Assembly: GCA_044371425.1 (NCBI GenBank)
Contig: JBILTR010000005.1
Coordinates: 124,001-188,000 of the forward strand
Direction: 5' to 3'
Origin: JBEISR01 sp044371425
GTDB lineage: Bacteria; Planctomycetota; Planctomycetia; Pirellulales; Pirellulaceae
Length of the DNA stretch: 64,000 nt
Each line of letters opens with the position of its first letter. Within the stretch, counting starts at the first letter, position 1. Below, one piece after another: positions 36,083-44,293 of the stretch. The position numbers and the translations under genes are program-made. The notes under the pieces were generated by a model. The model was not told the DNA's origin, did not search any database, and saw only the letters and a program-made list of their open reading frames with translations.

Positions 36083-37186
36083 TCAGCTGTTTGAGGTGAT
36101 TCGATGCGTCGGTACCGGACGGCCAGGTCGAAAGCTCTGCCACTGCTGTCGATCGATCCGGGTCTCCGGTGGAGCGGCTTGCTGGATGGCGGATTGGACG
36201 ATCTGGGTGAGGGCATCGGGAGCGATGGCGACGCGGGCATTGATCACCAGGGAAATCTGGCCAGTCGAGCGCTGACTTGCAAGCGAAAGCTGAGGGGGGT
36301 GATCCTTATCGATGACATTGGCGACCGAGTGGATTCCTTCTGCCATGGCGATGGCTTTCAGGTGAGCGATTGGGGCATCCTGTTGCCGGCACTCTTTGGC
36401 GATGGCCTCTAGGAGGTCGATCAGCCAGCGGTCGACCTCGATTGGTTTGGGAAAATCAGCTTCCAACTGGCAATTGAGCCAACCCAGGTGGGATTCCCCT
36501 TCGGCATAGAGATCGTAATCTAGCTCCATGGTGGCGGCCCGCTGGGTGCGAGGCTGGCTGAGCAGTTCCATCAATTGCGGAAAGCCTTGGCCGGTCCGGG
36601 CGGAAAGAGGAAGGATGGGGCGGCCGGGAAAATGCTCTTCGATCAGCGTCCGCAGCGCGTCGGCATGCTCTTGCGCAAGTTCGTCGATGCGATTGATCAG
36701 GATGAAATCAGACTCCTCCAGCTGTTTGCGGAAGATGTACTCGGCTTGCGGTGAGAATCCACCACCCTCTGGGTTCTGCAAGATTTTTCGACCGTGAGTC
36801 GGTTTGATGATGACGCCGAAGGGTGCGATTTCCAGCGGTCGCTGATAGACCTGCTGAAGGGGTCTAAGGACTGTCGCCACCAGATCGGTACAGCTACCGA
36901 CCGGTTCGGCCAAGACCACCTCGGGCAGTTGGTCGACTCCCAGCCGTTCGACGGTGCGCGTCAGCTCGTCGAAATTACAGCAGAAGCACGATCCAGCGAC
37001 TTCCCCTACTTGGTAGCCTTGAGACCGAAGCAGGAGCGTATCGACTAGGTCGGTGGCTTGATCGTTGGTGACGATCGCAACGCGTTTGCCTTGCTCTTGA
37101 TAGTGGTGAGCCAAGCGAGCGATGGTGGTGGTTTTACCGGCCCCCAGAAAGCCACCTACCATGATAAAACGAGGATCGCCTGACAT
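36083..37186 (-). CDS. CobW/COG0523-family GTPase, probable metal chaperone
   Basis: 367-aa GTP-binding protein. The P-loop GGFLGAGKT is at residues 11-19, the metal-binding CxCC motif (CFCC) at 67-70 and the guanine-specificity region ILINRIDEL near 185. The C-terminal CobW domain has ISLVINARVAIAPDALTQI. The start is the ATG at 37186 with AGGAAA 7 nt upstream. COG0523 proteins deliver zinc or other metals to client enzymes. An ArsR-family regulator is transcribed divergently, which supports metal-controlled expression. The exact metal is not determined. Confidence 0.85.
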   Translation of the reverse strand: MSGDPRFIMVGGFLGAGKTTTIARLAHHYQEQGKRVAIVTNDQATDLVDTLLLRSQGYQVGEVAGSCFCCNFDELTRTVERLGVDQLPEVVLAEPVGSCTDLVATVLRPLQQVYQRPLEIAPFGVIIKPTHGRKILQNPEGGGFSPQAEYIFRKQLEESDFILINRIDELAQEHADALRTLIEEHFPGRPILPLSARTGQGFPQLMELLSQPRTQRAATMELDYDLYAEGESHLGWLNCQLEADFPKPIEVDRWLIDLLEAIAKECRQQDAPIAHLKAIAMAEGIHSVANVIDKDHPPQLSLASQRSTGQISLVINARVAIAPDALTQIVQSAIQQAAPPETRIDRQQWQSFRPGRPVPTHRITSNS

Positions 37187-37364
37187 CGCATGTTTCCTAT
37201 GGAAGTTGGTGTCCGTTGACTTTCTCGCCACGCCAAACGCACAGCGGCTTTTCGGCTGCGGTCTGGGTTTTTGCCCCGCGATCGCGTAAAGTAGCGGGAA
37301 GTTCGAAGCAGCACGATATTCTAACGATCATCGGATTGTCAGCAACTGTGGGGGTCGATGCGAC
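37187..37364. promoter_or_regulatory. Divergent promoter region CobW / ArsR
   Basis: 178 bases between a metal-chaperone gene and an ArsR-type regulator gene transcribed away from each other. It must contain both promoters and is the natural place for an ArsR operator. I searched for a long inverted repeat and found only a weak CGAT/ATCG pair around 37313-37332, so no operator is claimed. Confidence 0.35.
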
Positions 37365-37670
37365 ATGCACGAGCAGCAGAAAGCGGAGCGATGCGCTGAA
37401 TTGCTTTCGGCGATGGCGGATCCAGACCGCTTGATGATCCTGCGGGCGCTTCGGGAGCGACCCCAGAGCGTGACCGATCTGTCGGCGCTCCTGGACAAGG
37501 AAATCGGAAACGTCTCCCATCATCTCAAGGTGCTCAGGCTGCGAGGTTTGGTGGCCAGTCAGCGGCAGGGGCGTTCGATCATCTATTCGCTTCCCAAAGA
37601 GATTGCCGGCAAAGGTCGTTCCTCGGTCGCTCGCTTTGATCTGGGATGCTGTCGGGTCGATTTCAAGTGA
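37365..37670 (+). CDS. ArsR-family transcriptional regulator
   Basis: 101-aa winged-helix repressor. The recognition helix region is LSALLDKEIGNVSHHLKVL and the wing is VASQRQGRSIIYSL. The classical ELCVCDL arsenic site is absent. Cysteines are at residue 10 and in a C-terminal GCC motif, which could bind a metal or sense redox state. The ATG at 37365 fits the family length. It is divergent from the CobW gene and 30 nt before a helicase gene, and probably represses the CobW gene when metal is replete or scarce. Confidence 0.85.
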   Translation: MHEQQKAERCAELLSAMADPDRLMILRALRERPQSVTDLSALLDKEIGNVSHHLKVLRLRGLVASQRQGRSIIYSLPKEIAGKGRSSVARFDLGCCRVDFK

Positions 37671-37700
37671 GGCCGTTTGAGGAAGGGTCGCCAGCTAGGC

Positions 37701-39596
37701 ATGGAACTTGATTTGAAGGAGCATTTTCAGAGGCTTCGAAGCTGGCTGGAGATGGAAGGTGAGGCGGAGCGGGAGCGGTTGGCGCAGCGGATGAAGGTGC
37801 GCCATAGCGCTCGCGCTGAGAAGACCGGGGAGACGCTTTTGGATCTGGTGCTGGTCGATAGCCAGCCGGGGCTAGGCGGGCGCTTTCTTCTTCGCTTTGC
37901 CAAGCGGACCAAGGGGGCTGAATTGCCCTGGACGCGGTTGCGTGTTGGGTCGCCGGTGATTCTCTCCGTGGATGACCCTTCGGAAGAGTCGAGCTGTTTT
38001 GGGGTGGTCAGCCAGAAAGATCCGCGAACGATTCAGGTTGCCTGCGAGGAGTGGCCTGACGCACCCCGCTATCGGCTCGATCATTCCGCCGACGAAGTGA
38101 CTCGATCTCGCCAACTGGCAGCGTTGCGGCAGATCGAACAGATTCGCGGGAGGTCGGCACAGCTTCGCGATATTCTGTTGGGCCAGCGACCAGTCCGATT
38201 CGATCCTTTGCTCCGGCCGCTGGAGATTGCCCCTCACTGCAATCCGTCGCAACGCGAAGCGGTGGAGTTCGCCATGATGGCCAGGGACTTGGCGATCCTC
38301 CATGGCCCACCTGGTACCGGAAAGACGACCACCGTGGTCGAAGTGATCCGCCAATCGGTTCTGCAGGGGCAAAAGGTGCTCGCCTGCGCCCCCAGCAACA
38401 CCGCCGTCGACCACTTGCTGGAAGAGCTGGTGGGGTGCGGACTGGAGGCAGTCCGCATCGGACACCCGGCGCGCGTGGCACCGATCCTCCAGCAACATAC
38501 GCTCGATGCCCTCGCCCAAGAAGATCCTGCCAACGAAATCGTCCACCAGTTGATGCGGGATGCGGAGCGAGCGATGCGGAAGGCGGAGCGATGGACGCGA
38601 AGCCGTCCGATGCCAGGGCAGAAACACCAGCATCGCGCCGAAGCCAGGCAGCTGCGCGAGGATGCCAAATTGTTGCAGAGACAAATCATCGAATCGATTC
38701 TCGATCGCGCCGAGGTGATTTGCGCCACCACCACCTTCGACCCAGAAGTGCTCGGAGATCGGTGGTTTGATCTGGCGGTTGTCGATGAAGCGTGTCAGAG
38801 CACCGAGCCAGGGAGTTGGCCTTGCGTGCTGCGCGCCGAACGGCTGGTCCTCGCCGGTGACCATTGCCAACTGCCACCCACTGTCCTTTCCAAGCCAGCT
38901 GCCCAGGAAGGCTTTTCCATCAGCTTGATGGAAAGGCTGGTGCGCGATGTGTGCCCCGATGCGTCGCGACGATTGACCATCCAGTACCGGATGCATGAGT
39001 CGATCATGAGCTTTTCGTCGAAGGAATTCTATGACGGCACCCTCACCGCCGACTCATCGGTTGCCAGCCATACCCTGAACGATCTGCCCGCGATCACCCC
39101 ACTGGCATGGACGGAAAATCCCTTGCGATGGATCGATACGGCAGGGGCGGGTTGGGAGGAAGAGCAGGAGCCAGATGGGGAAAGCCGGATGAACCGCAAG
39201 GAGGCCGATCTAGTTGCCTGGCTGGCTCGACAATGGACGGAAGCTGGAAACGCTCCCGAAGCGCTGGCCGTCATCGCTCCCTATGCCGCCCAAGTCCGAT
39301 TGCTTCGCCAGCGTTTGTCGTCCCTGGGAATCGAAGTCGATACGGTCGATGGGTTTCAAGGGCGGGAAAAGGAAGCGATCCTCATCAGCATGGTGCGCAG
39401 CAATAACTCTGGGGAAATCGGTTTCCTCGCCGACACGCGCCGCATGAATGTCGCCATCACCAGGGCCAGGAGAATGCTGGTGCTGATTGGCGACAGCGCC
39501 ACCGTGACCTGCGATCCCTTCTTCGGAAGGCTGATGGAACATGTCGAACGCCGAGGGATCTATCAGTCGGTTTGGGAGTATCCCGAAGTGATGTGA
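37701..39596 (+). CDS. UPF1/IGHMBP2-like superfamily 1 helicase
   Basis: 631-aa ATP-dependent DNA or RNA helicase. Motif I (Walker A) is LHGPPGTGKTTT near residue 201, motif Ia ACAPSNTAVDHLLEELV, motif II VVDEACQSTEPG, motif III LAGDHCQLPPTVLS, motif V VDGFQGREKEAILISMVRS and motif VI MNVAITRARRMLVLIGD. An N-terminal beta-barrel-like region (about 40-130) matches the IGHMBP2 1B domain. ATG at 37701 is favoured; a TTG at 37677 with GAGG before it is an alternative. It follows the ArsR gene by only 30 nt and is probably co-transcribed with it. Confidence 0.9.
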   Translation: MELDLKEHFQRLRSWLEMEGEAERERLAQRMKVRHSARAEKTGETLLDLVLVDSQPGLGGRFLLRFAKRTKGAELPWTRLRVGSPVILSVDDPSEESSCFGVVSQKDPRTIQVACEEWPDAPRYRLDHSADEVTRSRQLAALRQIEQIRGRSAQLRDILLGQRPVRFDPLLRPLEIAPHCNPSQREAVEFAMMARDLAILHGPPGTGKTTTVVEVIRQSVLQGQKVLACAPSNTAVDHLLEELVGCGLEAVRIGHPARVAPILQQHTLDALAQEDPANEIVHQLMRDAERAMRKAERWTRSRPMPGQKHQHRAEARQLREDAKLLQRQIIESILDRAEVICATTTFDPEVLGDRWFDLAVVDEACQSTEPGSWPCVLRAERLVLAGDHCQLPPTVLSKPAAQEGFSISLMERLVRDVCPDASRRLTIQYRMHESIMSFSSKEFYDGTLTADSSVASHTLNDLPAITPLAWTENPLRWIDTAGAGWEEEQEPDGESRMNRKEADLVAWLARQWTEAGNAPEALAVIAPYAAQVRLLRQRLSSLGIEVDTVDGFQGREKEAILISMVRSNNSGEIGFLADTRRMNVAITRARRMLVLIGDSATVTCDPFFGRLMEHVERRGIYQSVWEYPEVM

Positions 39597-39655
39597 ACTC
39601 CAAAGGAGCATCCAACGACCATCGCTAGGAGGTTCGCCGCCAGATCCCAGCCACC

Positions 39656-40564
39656 CTAACTGCGGCAGCACTTGGCAGCGATCCGGCGCCATCGACGCCA
39701 ACCTGCCTCCTCCAGTGGGATGGTCCAAAGTGCAAGGCTGGTCGGTTCGGGCACCATGGCTGGCGAGGGCGTGACGATGTCCAAACGATGCACTGCCGAT
39801 TCCCCAGGGGCCAGCGTCTTCTGCCATGCGATCATCATCCCGAAATCGTCCAGCGTGTTGTTGGGGTCGTACGGATTGCCAACCTGGTAGTCCAATTGCA
39901 GCTCACTGGTGACGTCGATCGCGAACTCCAGAAAACTGAAAACCGCTAGCGGATCTGTCGATCGAAACTCCACCCAGTCGGCTCCAAACATGGCGATTGC
40001 CATCCCGGGCTGGACATCGTTGAAGGTGTCGAAGGTGGTGCTGGCACTGAAGCCTACGTCGGGATCGCCTGCATGAAAGTAGGTGTAGTCGATGGACTGG
40101 GTGAGGCTGACGTTGCGAACGTTGGTCACGATCCGAAGGGTGCTTGAAGAAACCAACGAATAGGTGATCTGAACCGATAGGCTTCCGTTGCTTCCCTGCC
40201 AGACAAAGCTGCTCCCGGCGACTCCCGACGAAGTGGTCGAAAAGTTGCTGTAGCCCATGTTGGCATTCTGCTTGCCAAAGCCCGTTTCGCTGCTGAAAAA
40301 TCCCCAACCGATCGGCGGGTCGCCCGGCAGAAAATAGGATCTGCCCTGCACCGCCAGATCCTTCAAGGAGCCGTTCGTGTTGAACTGGACCGTCAGGTCA
40401 CCACTGGAAAGCGTGGCAACATGGACCCAGCTGCATCCAGCAACCAACAAACTACAGGCGACCCAGAGCAATCTGGCGGGACTCAGGCTTTGGTTTATCT
40501 CGTCGACTCCTCGACCGGTGGGATGAATCGAAGGAGGGGTGAGGATTCCTTCGAATGGAAGCAC
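39656..40564 (-). CDS. PEP-CTERM sorting-signal protein
   Basis: 302-aa secreted protein. The C-terminus has VPEPTSLALW followed by a hydrophobic stretch and a basic tail (GWRRWRR), the PEP-CTERM sorting signal recognised by exosortase. The N-terminal hydrophobic segment (LLWVACSLLVAGCSWVHVA) is a signal peptide. The middle is a Ser/Thr/Asn-rich beta-sandwich-like domain with no recognised function. The only start codon for the full frame is GTG at 40564, with no clear ribosome-binding site, so the start is uncertain. It converges with the helicase gene. No exosortase gene is seen in the window. Confidence 0.75.
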   Translation of the reverse strand: MLPFEGILTPPSIHPTGRGVDEINQSLSPARLLWVACSLLVAGCSWVHVATLSSGDLTVQFNTNGSLKDLAVQGRSYFLPGDPPIGWGFFSSETGFGKQNANMGYSNFSTTSSGVAGSSFVWQGSNGSLSVQITYSLVSSSTLRIVTNVRNVSLTQSIDYTYFHAGDPDVGFSASTTFDTFNDVQPGMAIAMFGADWVEFRSTDPLAVFSFLEFAIDVTSELQLDYQVGNPYDPNNTLDDFGMMIAWQKTLAPGESAVHRLDIVTPSPAMVPEPTSLALWTIPLEEAGWRRWRRIAAKCCRS

Positions 40565-40782
40565 AATTTAAAACTCCTGGAATCCGCGATTCAATCACGG
40601 AATCCAGAGGTTTTCCACAGGTTTATCTACAGGCGGGCCGCTGCTGGAAAAGGGGGCGAATGAGGTAGGAAGGGAAGACCGCAGCGAGGGAGACGCCCGA
40701 AGCCGGCTCAATCGATCCCGGAGGAATTGGCTAATGGGGAAAGCGGCTAGGTGGCTGTTCAGCGGGGTTTGCGGGGAACAGT

Positions 40783-42222
40783 TCAGGACCAAAGCGCCTC
40801 GATCGGCCTGCCCCCATCGACGATCGGTGTGGGGCGGTTTTCGGCATTGAGCAGGCGGAGATTTGGGTCGATGCCAAGAGCCTGGTAGATGGTGGCGGCG
40901 AGATCTTCCGGGGAGATAGGAGTATCGATTGGATAGGCGGCATCGGCGTCGGAGCGGCCCAAGCAGGATCCACCGGGGATTCCAGCACCGGCAAAGACGG
41001 CGGAGAAGAGGGTGCTCCAGTGGTCCCGCCCCCACTGCGCGTTGGCGGTTGGTGTGCGCCCCATTTCTCCGGTTGCGATGACTAGGGTTTCATCGAGCAA
41101 TCCGCGCTGATCGAGATCGATCAAAAGCGCCGAAAGGGATTGATCGAAAGTGGGCAACAGGTGCTTTCGGACATCCTCGCTGTGTTGGTGGGAATCCCAG
41201 CTGTAGCCATCGACGCAGTCGTAGTGAACCGTGACATAACGGACTCCGGCTTCCACCAGACGCCTGGCCATCAGCGTGGATTGACCGAACAGATGGCGCC
41301 CGTAACGATCGCGCACCTCTGCCGGTTCGCCACTCAGATCGAGCGCCTGAGTCACTTCGGGGCTGGTCACCAGATCCATCGCGCGCTGACGCAATGCGTC
41401 CAATGGGGCTTGGCGATCGAGTTGGTCCAGGGCGCGCCGCTGCCGATTGAGTTGTTCAAGAAGTTGACTGCGCTGGTGCCATCGGTCGATCGTCAAACCA
41501 TCCTGAGGCGCCATGCCCTGGATGCGGAACTGCAGCTCCTGGTCGGTGCAGGGACGCCAGTAAGGGTTGTCCTGAAGATCTCGCTTCTCGATGCGCGTGG
41601 TCAACGGCTGGTACCTGGCACCCAGCCATCCCGCATGCTCTCCCGGTCGGGGGTACTGCCCTTGCTCCTGAAGGCGTCCCAGTGAATTAGGGATCACCAT
41701 GTAGCTGGGAAGTTTCTGCCGGAAAAAGTCCCCCTGGTGCTGTTGCTGATGTTCGATCACCGATCCGATCGAAGGCCAGTCGTTGGGCGTGGGGCTGAAT
41801 CCAGCACCGATGGGGACGTGCCAGCGGTGGCCGGTCTGGATGTAGTGAGCCCCACCGCTGTGATCGTTCCAGGAATGCGACATGGTGCGAACGACGCGAT
41901 ACTTGTCGCTGATCGCTGCCAAGTTCGGGAGATGTTCGCAAATCCTCAGTTCCGGCGTGCGACTGGCGATAGGACGGAAAGGGCCTCGGATCTTCTCCGG
42001 AGCCTCGGGCTTCATGTCGAAGGTCTCCAGTTGACTGGGGCCTCCAAACAGCAGCAGGAAGATCACCGATTTCGCTTTGGGTGTTCCAACGGGTGGCATC
42101 GAACCAGCCCCAAGAAGATGAGGAAGGCAGCCTGCCATCCAGCCGGCCCCACCCACCCTCAGAATCTCGCGCCGGGAGATCCGATCGCACACCATTCTCG
42201 GAGTCCCCAGCAACCGTAGCAT
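40783..42222 (-). CDS. DUF1501 secreted protein
   Basis: 479-aa DUF1501 family protein with a twin-arginine N-terminus (ISRREILRVGGAGWMAG). Family phrases are LLFGGPSQLETFDMKP, RTMSHSWNDHSGGAHYIQTG, LVIATGEMGRTPTANAQW and GRDHWSTLFSAVFAGAG. The start ATG at 42222 has AGGAAAG upstream. It is divergent from the small membrane protein gene and has no adjacent PSCyt partner. Its catalytic center is not obvious; a hydrolase or phosphatase-like role is inferred from the fold only. Confidence 0.88.
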   Translation of the reverse strand: MLRLLGTPRMVCDRISRREILRVGGAGWMAGCLPHLLGAGSMPPVGTPKAKSVIFLLLFGGPSQLETFDMKPEAPEKIRGPFRPIASRTPELRICEHLPNLAAISDKYRVVRTMSHSWNDHSGGAHYIQTGHRWHVPIGAGFSPTPNDWPSIGSVIEHQQQHQGDFFRQKLPSYMVIPNSLGRLQEQGQYPRPGEHAGWLGARYQPLTTRIEKRDLQDNPYWRPCTDQELQFRIQGMAPQDGLTIDRWHQRSQLLEQLNRQRRALDQLDRQAPLDALRQRAMDLVTSPEVTQALDLSGEPAEVRDRYGRHLFGQSTLMARRLVEAGVRYVTVHYDCVDGYSWDSHQHSEDVRKHLLPTFDQSLSALLIDLDQRGLLDETLVIATGEMGRTPTANAQWGRDHWSTLFSAVFAGAGIPGGSCLGRSDADAAYPIDTPISPEDLAATIYQALGIDPNLRLLNAENRPTPIVDGGRPIEALWS

Positions 42223-42355
42223 GATGACTTTCCTACAAATACAATGGTCCGCTCCTGCATCTCCAACCGTCCCAACATACAATTCCATCCGGAGAAAATC
42301 GAATCATCTCCGCCACTTCGGATGCCTACCAAGTCGCACCGAGCGAAGTCTGCTT

Positions 42356-42383
42356 TTGCGTTATGTCTTGGATCGGTTATAAT
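42356..42383 (+). promoter_or_regulatory. Sigma-70-like promoter for the small protein/HTTM unit
   Basis: A perfect -10 hexamer TATAAT at 42378-42383 is preceded by TTGCGT at 42356-42361 with a 16-nt spacer. Transcription would start near 42390, giving a leader of about 100 nt before the TTG start at 42493. The -10 overlaps a potential ATG at 42382, which therefore cannot be the translation start if this promoter is used. Confidence 0.5.
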
Positions 42384-42480
42384 GCACTCCTCAAATGGGT
42401 GGGTGGTCAGGCGGGGCCGGGATGATGCCGGTTTTTGGGCTGAAGAGTACTTGGGCGGCGGCCAACCAGAGTCATCGCAA

Positions 42481-42485
42481 GGGAG
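42481..42485 (+). promoter_or_regulatory. Ribosome-binding site deciding a TTG start
   Basis: GGGAG lies 7 nt before an in-frame TTG at 42493. It is the only good Shine-Dalgarno element near the 5' end of this gene, and it places the hydrophobic anchor at the extreme N-terminus. Confidence 0.55.
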
Positions 42486-42492
42486 AAATGGG

Positions 42493-43020
42493 TTGCGCGC
42501 TCGCACGGTTGCGGTCATCCTCTTCAGCTTTTCGCTCATGGCCGCCGCTTGGCTCTATCACCAGAGAGCGGCGAAAACTCCGTCCTGGAACTCCGAAAAG
42601 GTCGCTTCAGGGGCCAGCAATACGATCGACCTTCCGATCTTTCGCATCCATTTCTTTGACGGGACGAAGCAGGAGCTGCTGCCGCAGGAGCTGCTTCCTG
42701 ATCTTCCTCCCAGGTATCTGATGGCTTCGATCGATTTTCTTCGGCCCGATGTGGGTGGATCCACCGGGCGATGGCGGGAACGGTTGAAGGAGGAGGCGAG
42801 CGAGTCTCCGGCCGCCTGGTTCCCTGGCTATCGCGCGGCAGAACGGCGCTGGGGAAATCGCAGAGCGATTTGGTTTTGGTTCAGGGATCGTATCCAGGAA
42901 CTGCTGGACCGCGAGGATTTGGAAAAGGTCGAGGTGGAATGGGTGCGTTACCGCATTTGGGACCTGGAGCCACTAGAGCGTCTTCAGGTGCTGGAGGTGT
43001 TTGATGCCCCCACTCGTTGA
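42493..43020 (+). CDS. Small single-pass membrane protein upstream of HTTM-like gene
   Basis: 175-aa protein when started at the TTG at 42493, which follows GGGAG and lies downstream of a TATAAT promoter. It then begins RARTVAVILFSFSLMAAAWL, a textbook signal anchor. The exported part contains FRIHFFDGTKQELLPQELL and a charged segment rich in Arg and Glu (WRERLKEEASE, DRIQELLDREDLEKVEVEWV). I do not recognise the family. A longer reading from ATG 42382 adds 37 polar residues and would start inside the promoter. The stop overlaps the next gene by 17 nt, implying translational coupling and a joint function with the HTTM-like protein. Confidence 0.65.
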   Translation: MRARTVAVILFSFSLMAAAWLYHQRAAKTPSWNSEKVASGASNTIDLPIFRIHFFDGTKQELLPQELLPDLPPRYLMASIDFLRPDVGGSTGRWRERLKEEASESPAAWFPGYRAAERRWGNRRAIWFWFRDRIQELLDREDLEKVEVEWVRYRIWDLEPLERLQVLEVFDAPTR

Positions 43021-44155
43021 TCGGTGGTTCCGCCACTGGGAGGTCGACCGAAAGGATCTCGAAATCTATCGAGTCCTCTTCTCTATCTATCTGCTGCTGG
43101 GTAGCCCTATCACCCATTGGGGAAACTATCTGGGGCCGATGCAATTCTCGCCTCGAGAATCCCTAGCGGCTCTTTTTCCTTCGCTCCCTACGGACGCGTT
43201 TTTGATTTTGATCGAATCGATCGTCGTCCTGGCAACGCTGGTGCTCTGCAGCGGAATGTCGACCCGCTGGTCCTCCTGGGTGATTGCCGCAGGATTGACT
43301 CTTCTCCTGTCGATCGATTTCGCATGGACCGGAAGATGGATCGACTTTCTCCTTCCAGTGATCGCGATGGCGATGGCGACCTGTGGCTGGGAGGGGCCTC
43401 GGTTTGAGCAAGCCGGCGAGCCCCTGGAAGGGAGGTTTCCGGGATGGTCGATCGGTATCTGTGTGTTGATGGGTGGGATCTGGATGACGATGCGCGGCTA
43501 TGCGCAGTGGTCGCAAGGGTGGCTGGACAGTGACCAGCGTGGACTTGCAACCGAAGCCTTTCTGAATCAGCTAGGGTCGATGCGCTGGAACCCCTCAAGC
43601 CAACCTGCCGACACTTGGGAGCCATTGGTCTGGCAGTTGGGTGAGCTGGTCGATTGGGTATCGGTCTTCTTTTATGGACTGGCGCTGTTTTTTGTTTTCC
43701 AACGCCGCGTCTGTCTGATCTGGTTGGCCTTGGCGGTCTGGATCCATGCCGCCTCCTTTGGCTTGGGGCTTGAAGGTCAGGGCCCCATGCTGCTGGCGTA
43801 TGGTGCGGCGGTCCCTTGGTCCCGCGTCTGGGGTTTGGTTCTCCTCCCACAGATAGCTCGCCACATGCTGACTGCGTTCATCGCTACCTTGGCGATCTTT
43901 TTTTTGGTTGCATTGATCCCGGTGTGGGATCGGGAAGGGGTAGCGATTCTCTTCGCGGCGGTGGCATGCCTTTACCTGACGCTGACAACCCTCTTTCCGC
44001 GACTGGCTATCTCGACCGATCTACTGGATATCGAGAAGGAGGAGTGGGCGTACCGGGTTCCCGGTTTGCGCATCCTGGCCAAGTGGATTTTTGGACCTCC
44101 CAAGTCGCCCGACTTGCGGCGAGATCTGTCCAACGGGCGAGAAGAGAACGGATAG
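43004..44155 (+). CDS. HTTM-like polytopic membrane protein
   Basis: 383-aa membrane protein with about 9-10 hydrophobic helices. The N-terminal amphipathic start (WFRHWEVDRKDLEIYRVLFSIYLLLG) and the later regions resemble the HTTM domain, a family named for its similarity to the membrane half of vitamin-K-dependent gamma-carboxylase. The C-terminal soluble tail (about 345-383) is charged. ATG 43004 overlaps the preceding gene by 17 nt, so the two are translated together. It converges with a DUF1501 gene. Reaction and ligand are unknown; the family's vitamin-K-type activity is not proved for bacterial members. Confidence 0.65.
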   Translation: MPPLVDRWFRHWEVDRKDLEIYRVLFSIYLLLGSPITHWGNYLGPMQFSPRESLAALFPSLPTDAFLILIESIVVLATLVLCSGMSTRWSSWVIAAGLTLLLSIDFAWTGRWIDFLLPVIAMAMATCGWEGPRFEQAGEPLEGRFPGWSIGICVLMGGIWMTMRGYAQWSQGWLDSDQRGLATEAFLNQLGSMRWNPSSQPADTWEPLVWQLGELVDWVSVFFYGLALFFVFQRRVCLIWLALAVWIHAASFGLGLEGQGPMLLAYGAAVPWSRVWGLVLLPQIARHMLTAFIATLAIFFLVALIPVWDREGVAILFAAVACLYLTLTTLFPRLAISTDLLDIEKEEWAYRVPGLRILAKWIFGPPKSPDLRRDLSNGREENG

Positions 44156-44293
44156 GCGCCCGCCAGCCTGCCTCATCCTCTGGCGAGAAAGGGGCAGCGA
44201 CCAACGATTTGGCGCGGGCGTCGGGTGGTCTGCAGGCAGGCGATGCGATCGGATCGCTGGGGTTGGCTCTTTCTCCTACGATGCCTGACTTTA

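Noticed and set aside
42382..42492. ATG at 42382 as start of the small membrane protein
   Set aside because: It overlaps a perfect -10 box and has no Shine-Dalgarno; the TTG at 42493 has one and gives a signal anchor.
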